From: Pleurostoma richardsiae
Taxonomy: Eukaryota > Ascomycota > Sordariomycetes > Calosphaeriales > Pleurostomataceae
Assembly: GCA_030052745.1 (NCBI GenBank)
Contig: JANBVO010000012.1
Location: 1 to 64,000 of the forward strand
Direction: 5' to 3'
DNA length: 64,000 nucleotides
Shown here: piece after piece, positions 12,041-24,271 of the stretch
Layout of the letters: the number at the start of each line of letters is the position of its first letter
How positions within the stretch are numbered: position 1 is the first letter of the stretch
Notes under the pieces: model-generated
Seen by the model: only the letters and a program-made list of their open reading frames with translations
What the model was told of the DNA's origin: nothing
Database searches by the model: none
Translations under genes and position numbers: made by a program

Positions 12041-12289
12041 TGCTCAGATGTGTGTAGTTGTCGATTTCCGGACAATCTGCCGCGAAGAGAGAAGACGTAT
12101 GTAGAGAGCTCTAGGCAAGGTCGTAGGAATGAAGCAGGAAGAAACACTTATTTCAAGAGGGAAGCAGGACCGGATGTCATGGAAGAAGTATCGCTGATTG
12201 GCTACCAGTCGCTAACGTGGAGCGCTTGCTACCCCTATTACTTACTGATGCTTGCCTCACCTTCCTTTTTACGATTAGACACTGACTAA
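12041..12289. other. LCB1 upstream region
   Basis: Ordinary-composition sequence between the LCB1 start codon and the AT-rich island. It presumably holds the LCB1 promoter, now squeezed to about 250 bp. No defined element is visible. Confidence 0.4.
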
Positions 12290-12850
12290 TAAACGTGATT
12301 TTTATTAATAAACATAATCATTAAGAAAATGATAAGAAGCTAATTTATATAATTATATATAATTAAATAAATTTTAATTTTAATATTTAATTTTATTTCT
12401 TATTACTAAATGTTATATATTCTAAGCGCTTCTTAGAAGAGCACTTAGAACTAGCTAGCCTTATATAAGGCATGCCTAGTAGATAAAAATACTAGCTAGA
12501 AAATCAAGCTCTTAATACTATATTACTTAATATTTTAACTTAAACATTATACTTTAATCTATATAAACTCTTATATAATTAATCTTAACTGCCTATATAC
12601 TAATCTAATTAAGAAGCTTTAGCTTATTATAGTACTAAATATTAATTATAAATAATATTACTTATTTATTATTTATAAAATATTATAATATAAAATAAAA
12701 AAAATAAATTTAATTAAATACTTAATATATTTACTTTATAAATAATACTTAAATAAAATTTAAAATGTAATATTTAAAATAAAATTCACTTTATATAATT
12801 AAGTAATATAGAATTAAAAAAAATTATATACTATCTCTAGTACAGAAGTA
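12290..12850. repeat. AT-rich island, probable RIP-mutated repeat remnant
   Basis: About 560 bp of strongly AT-rich sequence with abrupt edges, no ORF, and many TTAA/ATTA/TATAA words. A less degraded core lies around 12420-12500 (TCTAAGCGCTTCTTAGAAG region, a short imperfect inverted repeat). It differs in composition from both flanks and resembles the damage seen in 1295-2990. I cannot assign it to an element family, and no terminal repeats were found. Confidence 0.5.
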
Positions 12851-13249
12851 CTTTCACATATGTAAAAAGTCGCTGATGACAATACGTGCGTGCACTGAAA
12901 CACCTACACGCTCTTCTAACATGCTCATATAATAACGCCATAAAGTATCGCGGCGATTAGATCATGATGACTTGCATTGAACTGTCTAGTAATATATGAC
13001 TGTGGGGCAAAGTATTAACAACCACCAATCAGACGTAGCCTTCCTGAAGACCGGTGACTTGTATCTCAAAAAGACAAAACTTCAACGCAAGCAATCCGGA
13101 ATCAACTCGTATTTCGACCGACACGCGCAACTGCACAAGGAGGAAGCAAGATGGACGTAGGGGCAATCGAACAACCTGGAGCCCGGAACAACCCCATGAG
13201 GTGAAAAAACCATTGTTCATTCGCACATCCGAGGATACGCTAGACACAT
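12851..13249. other. Region 3' of FKS1
   Basis: Normal-composition sequence downstream of the FKS1 stop codon; it should include the FKS1 3' UTR. The short ORFs here are on either strand and show no family features. Confidence 0.4.
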
Positions 13250-16200
13250 CTACAAGAGACGGATCCTGTTGTTCGATCCCGTCGTCTCAGCCGCCGAGGT
13301 GGCGGTCGTCGACGACGTGTAGGCACCAGTGTAGCCTACCATCCCGGTGCCCGTCTGAGAATGACCATCAGTGTCGTCATTGTTCAGGCCAGTGGGCTGA
13401 ATTAAGTGCTGGTCCGACAATATCTGCAGGTTGAGATTGAGATTCTTCCCGGCGATGAGCGGGGCGGCGATGAGAGCGACGAAAATGACGAGCAAGACGA
13501 AATACAGGATAGCATAGCGCACGACGCGCCGTCTCCTAAGCTTGGACTGCTTCATCGAATAGATCGGAGGGCGAATTTGACGGCTGTAGGGGGTACATAT
13601 TAGCGTTTAGTGCTTGGTCGATGATTGAGCCACGTACCTTGGCAGGAGCCAGAAGAGCATCATGGAATGCAACTTGTCGATCTGGGGAACGATAATGACA
13701 GGGAGCATAATGAACAAGAGGATGTGGCCGAGGACGAAGTCAGCAGCAAACATGCTGAGCTCGGTGATCTTGCAGAGGAATTCTCGAGCAGGCTGGGAGA
13801 CAGAGTGCCAGCCCATGGAATACCACTTGCCAGTCCAGAATGCGATGTTTGCTTGGTCAGTCTTGAACTCTCTCGTAAGTGCAAGAGAGACGATGAGCTT
13901 GAAGATGAACCGCTGAATTGCGACCACCGTGACCATTCCCAATAGGGTCTTAGCGAAATTGAAGCCCTCGAGGAAGAACATGACTTCGAAGAAGACTAGC
14001 AGCATGATGACGGCGATGGCATGGGCGATTGCCGCCAGAACGCTGCCGAATTTCTTGCAGCACATGCTGAGCAGTGGTCCCATGCAGCAGGCCATGCCAA
14101 ACATAGCTGCTAGCGTACCGGCATTGACAGCAATAGGGGCGAACGCAACGATAGCAACCCTAATCAGGGACGCGGTCGCTTTCGCATCCGGGTTGTTGTG
14201 CTTGAAGGGGCCATCAACTCCGGTCTGCGCGTTGATGAACAAATAGGGGATCAGGGTAACGGCGACCAGAAACAGAGGCGCCACGATCTCACCAAAAAAG
14301 AGATTGGTGATTGCGGCCCGTGGGACGTCCGAGGAAAGCTTCGCGGAAGGGTCGCCGATTGCCTTGCGCTTGTAACCGGTGATACGGGTCCGAGACAGAC
14401 GACAGTACGAAATCCAGGACGAGGCATGGGACCGCGAGTTGCCCCGGGAAAGCCACCGTAGAAAGTCCCTGTAGTCAATGAAGAAGTCGTTCCAGGCGAA
14501 CTGATGCGGGTTGTATAGAAAGGGCGAGATGACCAGGGCGAGCAGGGAGATCCAGAAGTAGGTCAGCACGCCTTGCCAAATTGTCAGTGTTGCAAACAGC
14601 AGCATCATCAGCAACCGTGCACCTAGGTAGATAGACGGGCCAGCAAAACGTGAAAAGAGGACCCCGAAGGGGATGCGGGCCGTCGCGAACCCACGACCCG
14701 TGCCGATATACCTGGCGCCACCAAATGAAAGGTCTTGCTGGACGGAATTGGCGTAGATCTGGCAGACGAAGACTTCGAATAAGGGTGAGAACGAACAGAT
14801 CTGCTTAGCAAGACGAGTGGCCGAACGCCAGAATCCTCGCTCCGTGAGTTCTTGAACGATCATAGGCACGAAAGAGAAGAGGATAACGAAGAGAATGGAC
14901 ACAACGCATCGGTAGATCCAATCTTTAAGAGCGTCCGTGTTCTGGCACCCAGTCGGGAAAAGAGGATCCGTGATGGGGACGTTGCGATTGTAGTCGCAGG
15001 GAATTGTCTCGTGTCGAAGAGCCCCGAGGCTGAGAAGGCAGATCATGAACATCTGTACGGAGAGTATGATGAATATGTTGTTGAGATGGAAGCCAGGATG
15101 AGCGTAGTAGAAGGAGAGGAACCGATCCAAGGGCAACTGCGTCCCAAGGTAATAGTACTCCCGGGATAGCATCTGCTCGCCCATACCCGTTCCGATCTTG
15201 GTTGTGAAGTTCAGGATGGACCCGAAGCCCAAGTCACGCCCCTTGCCACATTGGTAGTATTCGCAATGCTTGATACGACCACCACGGAGCATAGCGTTCA
15301 TTCCGGCGTAAATATCTTCGTTCAGGTGAAGCCCCTTCTGAGCCTTTGAGACGCCGCCTCGAGTCGTCATGAACACGCCATTCAAGAAATCCGGATGGCC
15401 GTAGTGGAGTTTGCCGCCAATCTGTGCAAGAGTTCTTGCAAATAGCGTTCCAAAAGTCTGTTCCTTGCCTGCGGCGACGTCGCCAAGAATACCGATGTTC
15501 TCAGAGAAAATATACTCCCGAGCACCCAGAATTGCCACGGGAGCGCTGGCAGTACTCTTGACGCCCGGAGTGTATGGTGAGACGCTGTCTACCTTCATTT
15601 CCTCAAACTCTGCCAAAACACTGCGAATTTTAAGGCATTCCTCTAGGTAGTTGTCCTGATTGGCATCGATGAGCTGGATGTATTCGCCACGATAGAAGAT
15701 GAGAGAATGGTTCTGATTGTCGGATTTGCCGTCACCCAGGATTGGGTTCCCGGAAAGCTGAATCCGGAACTTGGGTCTGCGCATGCCATTTTCCATGATT
15801 TCAGAATGACCGTCGATGAGTGCAGAATACAACCGCGGCTCCTCGCCCTCCGCCAGGGGGGGCTCCTCGTCAAGGTACGCGATCTGCAGGTCTGGGTAGG
15901 CTCTGAGGAGAAATTCTGCGTTCTCCATTTCCTCCTTTTTGAATTTGGCGTATCGCTGCATAGAGACAATGAGCTTGAATTTCCGGCGTGCCATGCGCTC
16001 CAGCTCACGCTCCAGCTTATCCGAATTTCCCCCGAACATTTGAACAACTTCGGGGTTCTCGACACGATAGAGAAGCTTGATAGCCCGACTGTAGTTCATA
16101 AACCCCGAGACGGTCCGGTATAGCGTCTGAAACCGCAACGATGCCCAGATCCGTGTCCTGAGGGTGTACTCTGGCGCCGAAGATTTGAAACCGATGCAGT

Positions 16201-19180
16201 AGAAGGGGAGGTCATCAATCTTGCTCTTGGCAGTGTCCTTCTCACTCTTCTCGTAGTCACCATTGAACTGAGAGGTCTCATCGGCCAGGATCTTGGTGTC
16301 CTTCACGAAGCAGTCCCACTCGTGAGGGTGGAGCTGCTTGAGATACTCGAGAAGCGTGACCCGAGAGTATGGCTCATCCTCCCGGATGATCTCACGGAGT
16401 GAGAGAAGGATCTTCTCGCTGTAGTGAGGGATCAGGACTGTAAAGGTGGGCATATTATCAACTGGGAGCGGTTCAGGTATCGGTGTCGAAAGGGACTGCG
16501 CGAAGAAGGAAATACGCCGCTCCGCCTCGCTATGACTGGGGAAGAACTCGGTCTTGAATGAGTGATCCTCCTGAGACACAAAGAAAGTGGGTGCCCGTAG
16601 AGTACGTTTCCCCTCCTGCTCCGATGGTACTTGGTGATATAGCAGCTTCTGGACGTGTTCAATGGCCAGTAGATGCTCTCGATACATGGATATGACGATA
16701 GCGTTCCAGATTTGGGAGATCAACACCTTTGGCTTGTACTTGATTTCCATGTCGGTCGTCGCGAGCACCTTGGAGTAGATGCGCTTTGGCAAGCGGGAGA
16801 ATATGTTCCTCCACGGCGTCCAGATCGACGTCCCGAGGTAGAAGGACCGCGCGATAGAGAACGCCGTATTGAACAGAACATACCAAAGGTAGGTGTCCAG
16901 AAAGAAGAAGATCAGATCTGTAAAGGCCATCAAGCCAAGCGTAATCTGAGGTTGGTACTGGCACAGATACCGCTTCAGGATGGTATCGCCCAGACAACTG
17001 CTGACGTCCATGATGAGGAGGTAACGAATCGGATCTCGGAAGGACAGAGTAAGGTACGAGTAGGACACCCCAAATTTGGCGGCGAAGACGGCAACCCAGA
17101 TCCCGTATGACATAGCCATGTCGTTACCGGACAGCCGCGGATAGCTGGCCGTGAAAGTCTGGCTGGCAACATAACGACGAGAGTTCTTTGTCAAATAGCT
17201 GCCAAAGAGACCTCCCAACGGCATCACGGCGAAGAAGATAAATGTTATCAGGGCGATGAAGAAGTGGACGATACCAAGGGTCAAAGCAACCTTGGATTTC
17301 TGCTTCTTCTTGAACTCTGCGTCACTGCTGGCCGGCATGAAGACGTAGACACCTGGCGCGATGTTGATGATGAAGACAGCGATGAGGAACAGTAGCCGTT
17401 TCGTGAGGTGCTGAGCGCCGGCCCAGCGTCTGGGAACATAGGCCCACTCCGCCAAGGTAGCGATGATTTGAATCAAGGACGCGATGCCACCACCAAAAGC
17501 GACAAATGACCACTGTGCCGAGGCCGGAGGTTGCTGATTTACTTGCTGTTCGTAGTTCTTGACCAGCAAAGTCGGGGCGTTATGCGCAGTGTAAAACCAA
17601 AACATGGTCAGGTGGATGATCCAGATCCGGTTGAAGTTCACGAGCAGGTGGAACCAAGATCGAGTCTCTTTGTAGGTCTTGAAGAAACATTTTTTCCACG
17701 CAACATCTTTGAGTTTCAGATATCGCTCGGCCGGGGGAATGTCGACCATCTTCGTCTTGTCTTCGAGCACAATACGATCAATGCCCTCTGGATACCAAAA
17801 CAGCTGGTTGCAGTCGTCATACCCGATGATAGAATTGTGATCCCGCTCTCGGCGGACATAGACACCATTCAGGATCTCATAGCCTTGATCCCGAATGTAC
17901 TGGTACAAGGGAGTGATGATGTTGTTGAGGAATGTGAATTCCTCGACTGGTTCGACCATGTTTTGACATGCTGGGGAGTTGAGGTAGTCATCGGCGCACT
18001 TGAAGATGAAGCACAAGCACTCCGGCATGAAACGGACCTGATTGGCCTCGCCCCAGCAAAGTAGGTAGAGGGCAATCTGGCGTACCCTGTCATGTTGCGA
18101 CATCCGGTTCATTCGAGTCTTCCAACGGAATTCTGCTGCTTCAAGAGAGTCGTCACCCTCTAGATCCTCGAGGACTTCGGCCTCATTCTGAGCATCCTTC
18201 TTCTTCTTATTCTTGCGCTTGCGACGGAGCCCTTTGCTCTTCATGTTTGCAAACCCAACTGCATCGTCAAGATCAAGATGGGCAGCAAAATACCATTTCC
18301 GATAATTGGCGTTGTCCCCCCCGATGTAGTCGGCATGAAGAGAAAGCAAAGCTTGGTTGGGTGTCATGCGCGATGCTCTTGAATCCAGCAGTGTCATGAA
18401 GTGGTCGTACATGTTGCGCATGCTATCGCGCTGGAATCCGAATTTCGCAGTCAGATCGAGGAAGATGTCCTCGATCTCCTCCTTGGACAGAGGGATTTGC
18501 GCATCTGACGTCCAAGCAGGGTACGGCTCCCGTGATCGTTGGCCGGCGGGGAGAACATTGCCATAGTCCATTCCATAGTTAGGTGTAGAGGCACCGGAAG
18601 ATCTATTTCCGCCGTATGACACCTGTGAGGATGGCGGGCGGTATCCGCGCCCACCCATAGGACCTTCGTTGTAGCTGTTGTAGCGTTCGTCACCTCGACC
18701 ATAGTAGTCTATGTCTGCGGCTCGTGCCATATCAGATCTCATTGTGAAATCGCTGAAGGTCTCGGAGTCTTCCTCCGATGCCCCGCGTCGCCGACCACTT
18801 CCGTATCCGCCCTGATCGTAGTTCTGGTCATAGTAGCCGCCGTTGTAGTAATCGTCTTGGTACTGGTCATGACCTTCGTAGTAGCCACCGTCCTGGTGGT
18901 AAGGGTTGTTCGGGTCCGTGTTGTAATAACCACTGCCGTCAGTTCTTATTAGCGCGTCTTGGCTCCATCGTGCACTAGTGAGTTGCCCAGAGAAGAGACC
19001 CAGTACGTACGATTCATCATAATATCCATCCCCTTGATGTCCGGTGCCGTGGGCATCATACCCGTTGGCATCGTAATACTGTTGGTTATCGTCTTGGTAG
19101 TAGGAGTCTGTGTTCCCTTGATGATGGCCGTAGCCATCATCGTACTGGTGGTGTCCGTTCGGATATCCGGACATTGTCAA
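13250..19180 (-). CDS. FKS1: 1,3-beta-glucan synthase catalytic subunit
   Basis: Plasma-membrane enzyme that makes the main wall polymer from UDP-glucose; target of echinocandins. Three exons: 19180-19011, 18932-13638 and 13583-13250, giving 1932 aa. Residues ~1-200 are the Gly/Tyr/Gln/Asp-rich cytosolic tail. The FKS1 N-domain follows (for example [20 protein letters not shown]), then the first membrane block, the large cytosolic glucan-synthase domain ([42 protein letters not shown]) and the second membrane block. The 78-bp first intron (18933-19010) has no stop and is a multiple of three, so a naive translation reads through it; removing it restores the tail (DESGYYNTD). The 54-bp last intron joins LLP to [10 protein letters not shown]. 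Hot spot 1 reads [11 protein letters not shown] (17024-17056), with Tyr at its first position. An alternative start two codons downstream (19174) is possible. Confidence 0.96.
18933..19010 (-). other. In-frame, stop-free intron 1 of FKS1
   Basis: The GTACGT donor, GCTAAT branch region and CAG acceptor are all present on the minus strand. The 78 nt equal 26 codons without a stop. The encoded residues (Leu, Ser, Trp, Arg-rich) interrupt an otherwise uniform Tyr/Gly/Asp/Gln tail, so it should be spliced out. Confidence 0.8.
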
Positions 19181-20538
19181 CTAGCTGTGTTGTGACTTGG
19201 ATAGCTTAGACAATCGTCAGTAACTCAAGAGATCAAATCATGCAACGTTTTGATGCTGAGCCGGACCACTGGACCCACCTGTCACAGCCTCATCGAGCGT
19301 TCTTACACGTAGACGCGCTGGAACGAAAGAGACAATGGCCTTGAAGCTGGTAGAACGAATCCGCTACTAGCTACAAAGCACAGCAAAAACAGTCACTTGT
19401 TTTTTTCGGTTGTGTTTTTTTCCCCTCAAATTTTTGTCGCCAGAACACTGGGTGCAATGACTGTGCCGGTGAAGCCGTAGAGCGAGTGGCCGTAAAGGTG
19501 TGATCGGTGGATGTGAGATAGAACGAATGAAGACTGCAACGTCAGACGAAGCAATAAAGACAGAGGGAGACTTGCTCGAGTCACGCCGTCAACGATTGGC
19601 TAACCCGACTGCGTTTTGCGATGCCCTCGCGCACCTTAAGACAAAAAGTCCGCTGGCACGTTCTGGTAGCAGAGCGAGATACCCGGGAGGCCGCCACGCC
19701 GCCCAGTCGATGGGAACGTTCGGTCCTCTTAACGTCGGTCACAAAGCTGCGGCAAAAGAACCCCGTAGACCGCGAGAGGACAGACGAAGTTGGAATGAAT
19801 GGAACTGTGAGCGAGTGGAAGGGGAAGTCGAAGGCAGAGTAAGAAAGGATGCGGAGGAAATCAAGAAGGAGGTTGGAATTTCGGACTGGAAAAAGGGAGA
19901 AAGGGGGCGGCGGGCGGCGAGTTAGGTAGAGCACAATAGCAGTGAGCGCACTGTGTGGATTGTCCACTCTTTCCGTACCTAGCGACTGTCGGCGCCAGGG
20001 TGCAAACCAGATTCCATTCAATACGGCTTGAGGGAGAGTGGGTCTCCGTGGCGGGCTGTGGCAACCACGAAACGGTGCTAGTGCTGCAGTACCCGCTACT
20101 TCTGTCCATGTCCATCTACATACCTAGGTACCTAAGATATGAGCAGAGTATCTACACTCCCTACGCAGGCTCCCAATCTGTGCAAAGAATGAAAGGCGGC
20201 ATGCTAACTCTCCACCCTCAGTTGCAACGTGCAACAATCTCATTAATGATACTATGTAACCATGGCAGTACAGTTAACTAGTGGGCCTGTATTTCAGTTT
20301 CGTCTGGTGGCCGCTGACTGATCAGAGGCCAGTCTATACAAGCGGAACTTTGCACGAAGCTTGAATTAGTTACCCGACCACTTCCTTCCTGTTGGCTCGC
20401 ATCTACTGTAATACCTGACACCTGACCCCTTTCATATTCACCTCTGCTCATGGCTGCTGAAAAGGCATGGTGAGCTCGGAAAGCTAAGGTACTTGGGGTC
20501 CTATCTAGGTACCTATCTAGGTACCGTGGTGACAAGTT
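19181..20538. other. FKS1 upstream region
   Basis: About 1.36 kb with pyrimidine- and T-rich stretches just upstream of FKS1 (about 19395-19440), typical of fungal promoters. ORFs of 140-146 codons exist on both strands here (19500-20021) but look like low-complexity chance ORFs without family features. A TACCTAGGTA palindrome lies at 20121-20130 and related GGTACCTA repeats at 20500-20525. Confidence 0.5.
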
Positions 20539-20772
20539 GGTGACAAAAGAATGGCCGCGTCTGATAACAGCTCGCTAGATTGCATATAACCAAATATCTT
20601 CACCATAACGGCTCTAGTATCACTTAAATGCAGACTACTCATTCTAGAGAATCCATTATTTAGTTATATCGACCCCGTTGACTGATTTAGAGCTCGTGTG
20701 GTGATAGTACTGCCGTGGACGTTGTTGTTGCCATAAGGCGGCTATGGTAGGGATCCTGCCATTTTTTTCACC
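20539..20772 (-). mobile_element. MITE-like element, copy A
   Basis: A 234-bp segment bounded by imperfect inverted ends, GGTGACAAAAGAATGGC on the left and the complement of GGTGAAAAAAATGGC on the right. It has no coding capacity. Read on the minus strand it aligns along its whole length with copy B at 25270-25505, including a 22-bp identical core (20681-20702 here, 25343-25364 there). Small size, terminal inverted repeats and lack of ORFs fit a non-autonomous DNA transposon. The superfamily is unknown and target-site duplications are not clear. Confidence 0.65.
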
Positions 20773-22253
20773 TCCCACCTGGTAGGGTAGGTAAGTAACC
20801 TACCTACCTGCCGGAGATAAGCCATACGGCTGTATTTTGTACGCTGATGCACCGAGTACACGACCTGTGGGTACCGGCGCTGGAGCGGGTCTGAAAAGGT
20901 CAATAGGTATCCCCGCAAGCTCCGGCAACTCAGAGAAGGAACAAGAAGGTCCTCCGATTTCCCGCCTCGGAGGCAGGCGTCGCTTGCGGTCTGTCTCTGG
21001 CACGTTTGGTTTCTGTGGCTCATTTCAAGCATGGAGACGGGACTCCGTCAGGATACCGTGTCGCAACTGTCTCTTTATGATTATGCGCACACTCCCTTGC
21101 ACTTCAGGCGTCCCCGTTCGTGTCTAGGTCTGAAAATTGTTTCAGCACTACGATGTACGAGATCCGCAAGAACTCCATGGCTGTACGTAAGCGCGGAACG
21201 CGTCAACTACCCGAGAGTGGCTAGGGAATGGTTTAGCCGCCAAAGGAGGCACCGCGCTTCCCAGTGAACGGACGGAGTCAGGGACTCACCAGACAACGGA
21301 GTATGTATGTATACCCACAGATCACGCTAGGTACATGTTTAGCAAGAAGAATCGTCGAACATGGAACTTGGTAGCCTATTGGCGATCCGTGCCTTTTGTC
21401 CAAAAAGCAGGTTTCGGGCATTAGTGTACGGATTTGCGGTACTTCCGGGACCCGTGTAGAATACACGCGCCGATGCAAGACAATCTCGGTTCCAGCGGAG
21501 GACCTCTACGAAGCTGCTTCTCAGGGGCCCAGGGGCAACACGGCCCTGCACAGCCCCACAGGAACCTTTTTCTTAGCGTTTGGTGCCCGTTCCTGGTACG
21601 GATGGGGTTAATCTTGGTAAAGAACGCGTACCCCAGTCTCTACCGCAGTACCTACTGTGCAAGGTAACTCCGTACATAGGAACAGACAGTATGCATAAGA
21701 GACGTGGAGTGATCGGCATACAGTTCACAGTCCGGAAAACCTGATCGATCACCCAATGTACATACATCTGTACCATACAGTATGGAACCTGTCCAGGAAG
21801 GTACATTAGCGTGGCATATTTTTAGGTAGGTACTTACCACCTAACTTGCTAACCTGAACGAACCTGAACGAACCTGGCCTTACCCTACGATCGTCACTGC
21901 GTACCTATCAGGGCGTATCCGTACAGGGAGGAACGCGTGTGTTTGGTCGGTAACTTATCGGTATATGTGGCCCATCAAAGAGAGAAGACTGATTGATAGA
22001 TAGATACCCACTCTGCGTGCAGACAGGCGTGATGATGCACCTTATCTTCGTATGTACCGGGTTATCTGCGTACTTGGGTACTACTGCAATCTGGTTCCGA
22101 CAGTATCCCTCGTTGCTGGGTCAACATCGAATTACCTAGCCACACATCTTTTCACAGCTTCATCCACTATTCTTGACAGCTTCTGGGGTCGGCAAAACCT
22201 GCGGCATTCTCCTTTTCTGCTATATTCCAAAGTGTCTCTTATGAGCCGTTAGT
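20773..22253. other. Region upstream of the SprT-family gene
   Basis: About 1.5 kb of non-coding-looking sequence. It contains TAGGTA-type short repeats (around 20785-20810 and 21825-21840) and three tandem copies of a ~10-bp GAACCTGAAC unit near 21852-21880. Short ORFs on both strands have no recognisable features. The promoter of the gene at 22254 should be in the last part. Confidence 0.5.
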
Positions 22254-23975
22254 ATGGCAGAGTGCGCACCTATGGACAGCTCCAGTGACGATGAGTTCCC
22301 AGATCTAGAAACCCTCGCTCGCGGCGGGACAGGTCTTCAGCATCCAGGCAACAAACCTCAATTGTCGAACATACGCACAATTCGGGGACGGGAGCTCGGG
22401 GCCGCCAACAACGATCAGTTCTCGAGAGAATGTGGGGTTGACAGTATCGCAAGCAGCCAGGTTGGAGGAGCTGCTCAATCTTCTGTTACCCAAAGACGAT
22501 GTGCTTCACCTGCTATCGACTCACAGACGAAGAGTTGGCCGGCTATTCGGCAGAAAGATGCCAGACCGTCCACGCGGGTGATGGAGAGACTCACCGGTGC
22601 TGATATCATTGACGACTTTCGAAATTCCCAGATCGGCGGTAATTCAGAAAGGGACGGGCAAGGTTCGACGATATCGGATGACGTGTTGACGGCTAGAGCG
22701 ACGCGATTGAAGATTAAAAGCATGCAAGTCGAAGATATCAGGACACTGCCGGACACAGGAGGACGCCGTAGAGGTTGTGCACCAAATTCTCCTATAAAAT
22801 TTGCGCTTCCGCGGTGTTCAGCTACACTCCGCACGTACGTGTAACTTACTCCATACCCCGGAGGCGCATTTGTTGACTCCGGAGATCCTAGCCCAGGGGA
22901 CGACCGTCAAAACCTAATCCAACAGCGTCCTGGTGATCTTCCCGTTACAGCACCCGGACGCGATCGCATATTAGCATCTCCGCAGAGGCTATCCCGAATA
23001 CCACTGACATGCTACAGGTCCAGCATGGACGCATGCCGGGACAAGGAGTCCATGGACAAGTGGAACAGTGATCACACTCTAGGGAAACGGCCCGTCTTGG
23101 AAAAGTCCGCGACTTCTCTGAAGGAGACCAAGAACCATCAGAGGGAGCACATCGCTCAAAAGGATTCCAGGAGAGCATTCGACAGATCAAAACATGTGCT
23201 TGCGGCGGATTTTCTTCGCGAGTTAGATCAGACGCTTACAGGCGGAAAGATTGAAGAACTCACGAGATCAACAGGAGGCGTCAAAATAGAGTGGAGCAAG
23301 AAGCTCAATACCACTGCCGGTCGAGCTAACTGGAAGAGGGAGGCCGTTAGAGCGAAAGAAGGTGATTGCGATGGGGATCTTGTCAAGCACCGGCACCATG
23401 CCGCAATCGAGTTGGCAGAGAAGGTCATAGATGACGAGGGTCGGCTCCTTAATGTCATCGCCCACGAGTTCTGCCACCTGACAAACTTCATGATCAGCGG
23501 CGTCACACAGAATCCTCATGGCAAGGAGTTCAGCGCGTGGGCGAGAAAATGTTCCATACTGTTTGGCCATCGCGGCATCAAGGTCACCACGAAGCACACG
23601 TACGACATTGATTTCAAGTACGTGTGGGAATGCTCGACTTGCGGTCTGGAGTTCAAACGGCATTCAAGGAGCATCAGACCAGAACGCCACCGCTGCGGCT
23701 CCTGCAAGGGAGAATTGAAGCAGGTCAGACCTGTACCGAGGCGTCCAGGGAAGGAGTCTGAATATCAAAGGTTTGTGCGTGATCAGATGAAGATTGTCAA
23801 AGGAGAGAACCCTGCCAGTCCACAAAAAGAAATATTGAAACTGGTCGCCAGTAAATGGTCGCGGAACGGGGCAGGACTTTGCAGTCCGACCCTTGATAGC
23901 GGAAAGAACCCAGAGAAGGACAATATTGAGGAGACTGTCGACGGACTAGCCGGGTTAACGCTTCAAGACGCATGA
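22254..23975 (+). CDS. SprT-like metalloprotease with HMG-box-like C-terminus (GCNA-type)
   Basis: Probable nuclear protease for DNA-protein crosslink repair, by analogy with GCNA/Spartan. Two exons, 22254-22834 and 22892-23975 (554 aa), are joined over a 57-bp in-frame intron that contains the only stop between two open stretches. Residues 1-~280 are acidic/Ser-rich and disordered, as in GCNA. The SprT domain begins near 320 (IEWSKKLNTTAGRANWKRE). The zinc site is HEFCH at about 385-389, with a further conserved HGKEF motif. A zinc ribbon follows (Cys at about 441, 444, 462, 465), then an HMG-like stretch (about 485-518; YQRFVRDQMKIVK, SPQKEILKLVASKW). All metal ligands are present. It is convergent with MOG1, about 300 bp away. 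Confidence 0.88.
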
Positions 23976-24271
23976 GAACACCTCCGGTGCAAGCGCACGC
24001 TGTGTATGATAGCAGATAGGTTGATGAGAAGACAAATATTCCCGAGTACTCATACCACGATGTCCAGGAAGCAGCGCACGCGAGACGCATGTTCCCCGTC
24101 CCACCTCGCTGCCAATCTACGATCCGTCGACCCGAGATTGTCCAGTAAGTACTCAAACCCAACGCCACGCCATCAAGGGAAGAGATGGTTCCGCTGGTCC
24201 GTGGCCAGCACACGACCAGAATGGGAAGAGCCTACATGCCCGACCTGTATACCGCTGGATATCCGATCACG

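Noticed and set aside
19500-20021. Overlapping 141- and 146-codon ORFs on opposite strands upstream of FKS1
   Set aside because: Both are low-complexity and lack family features or splice context; the area is more likely promoter and 5' UTR.
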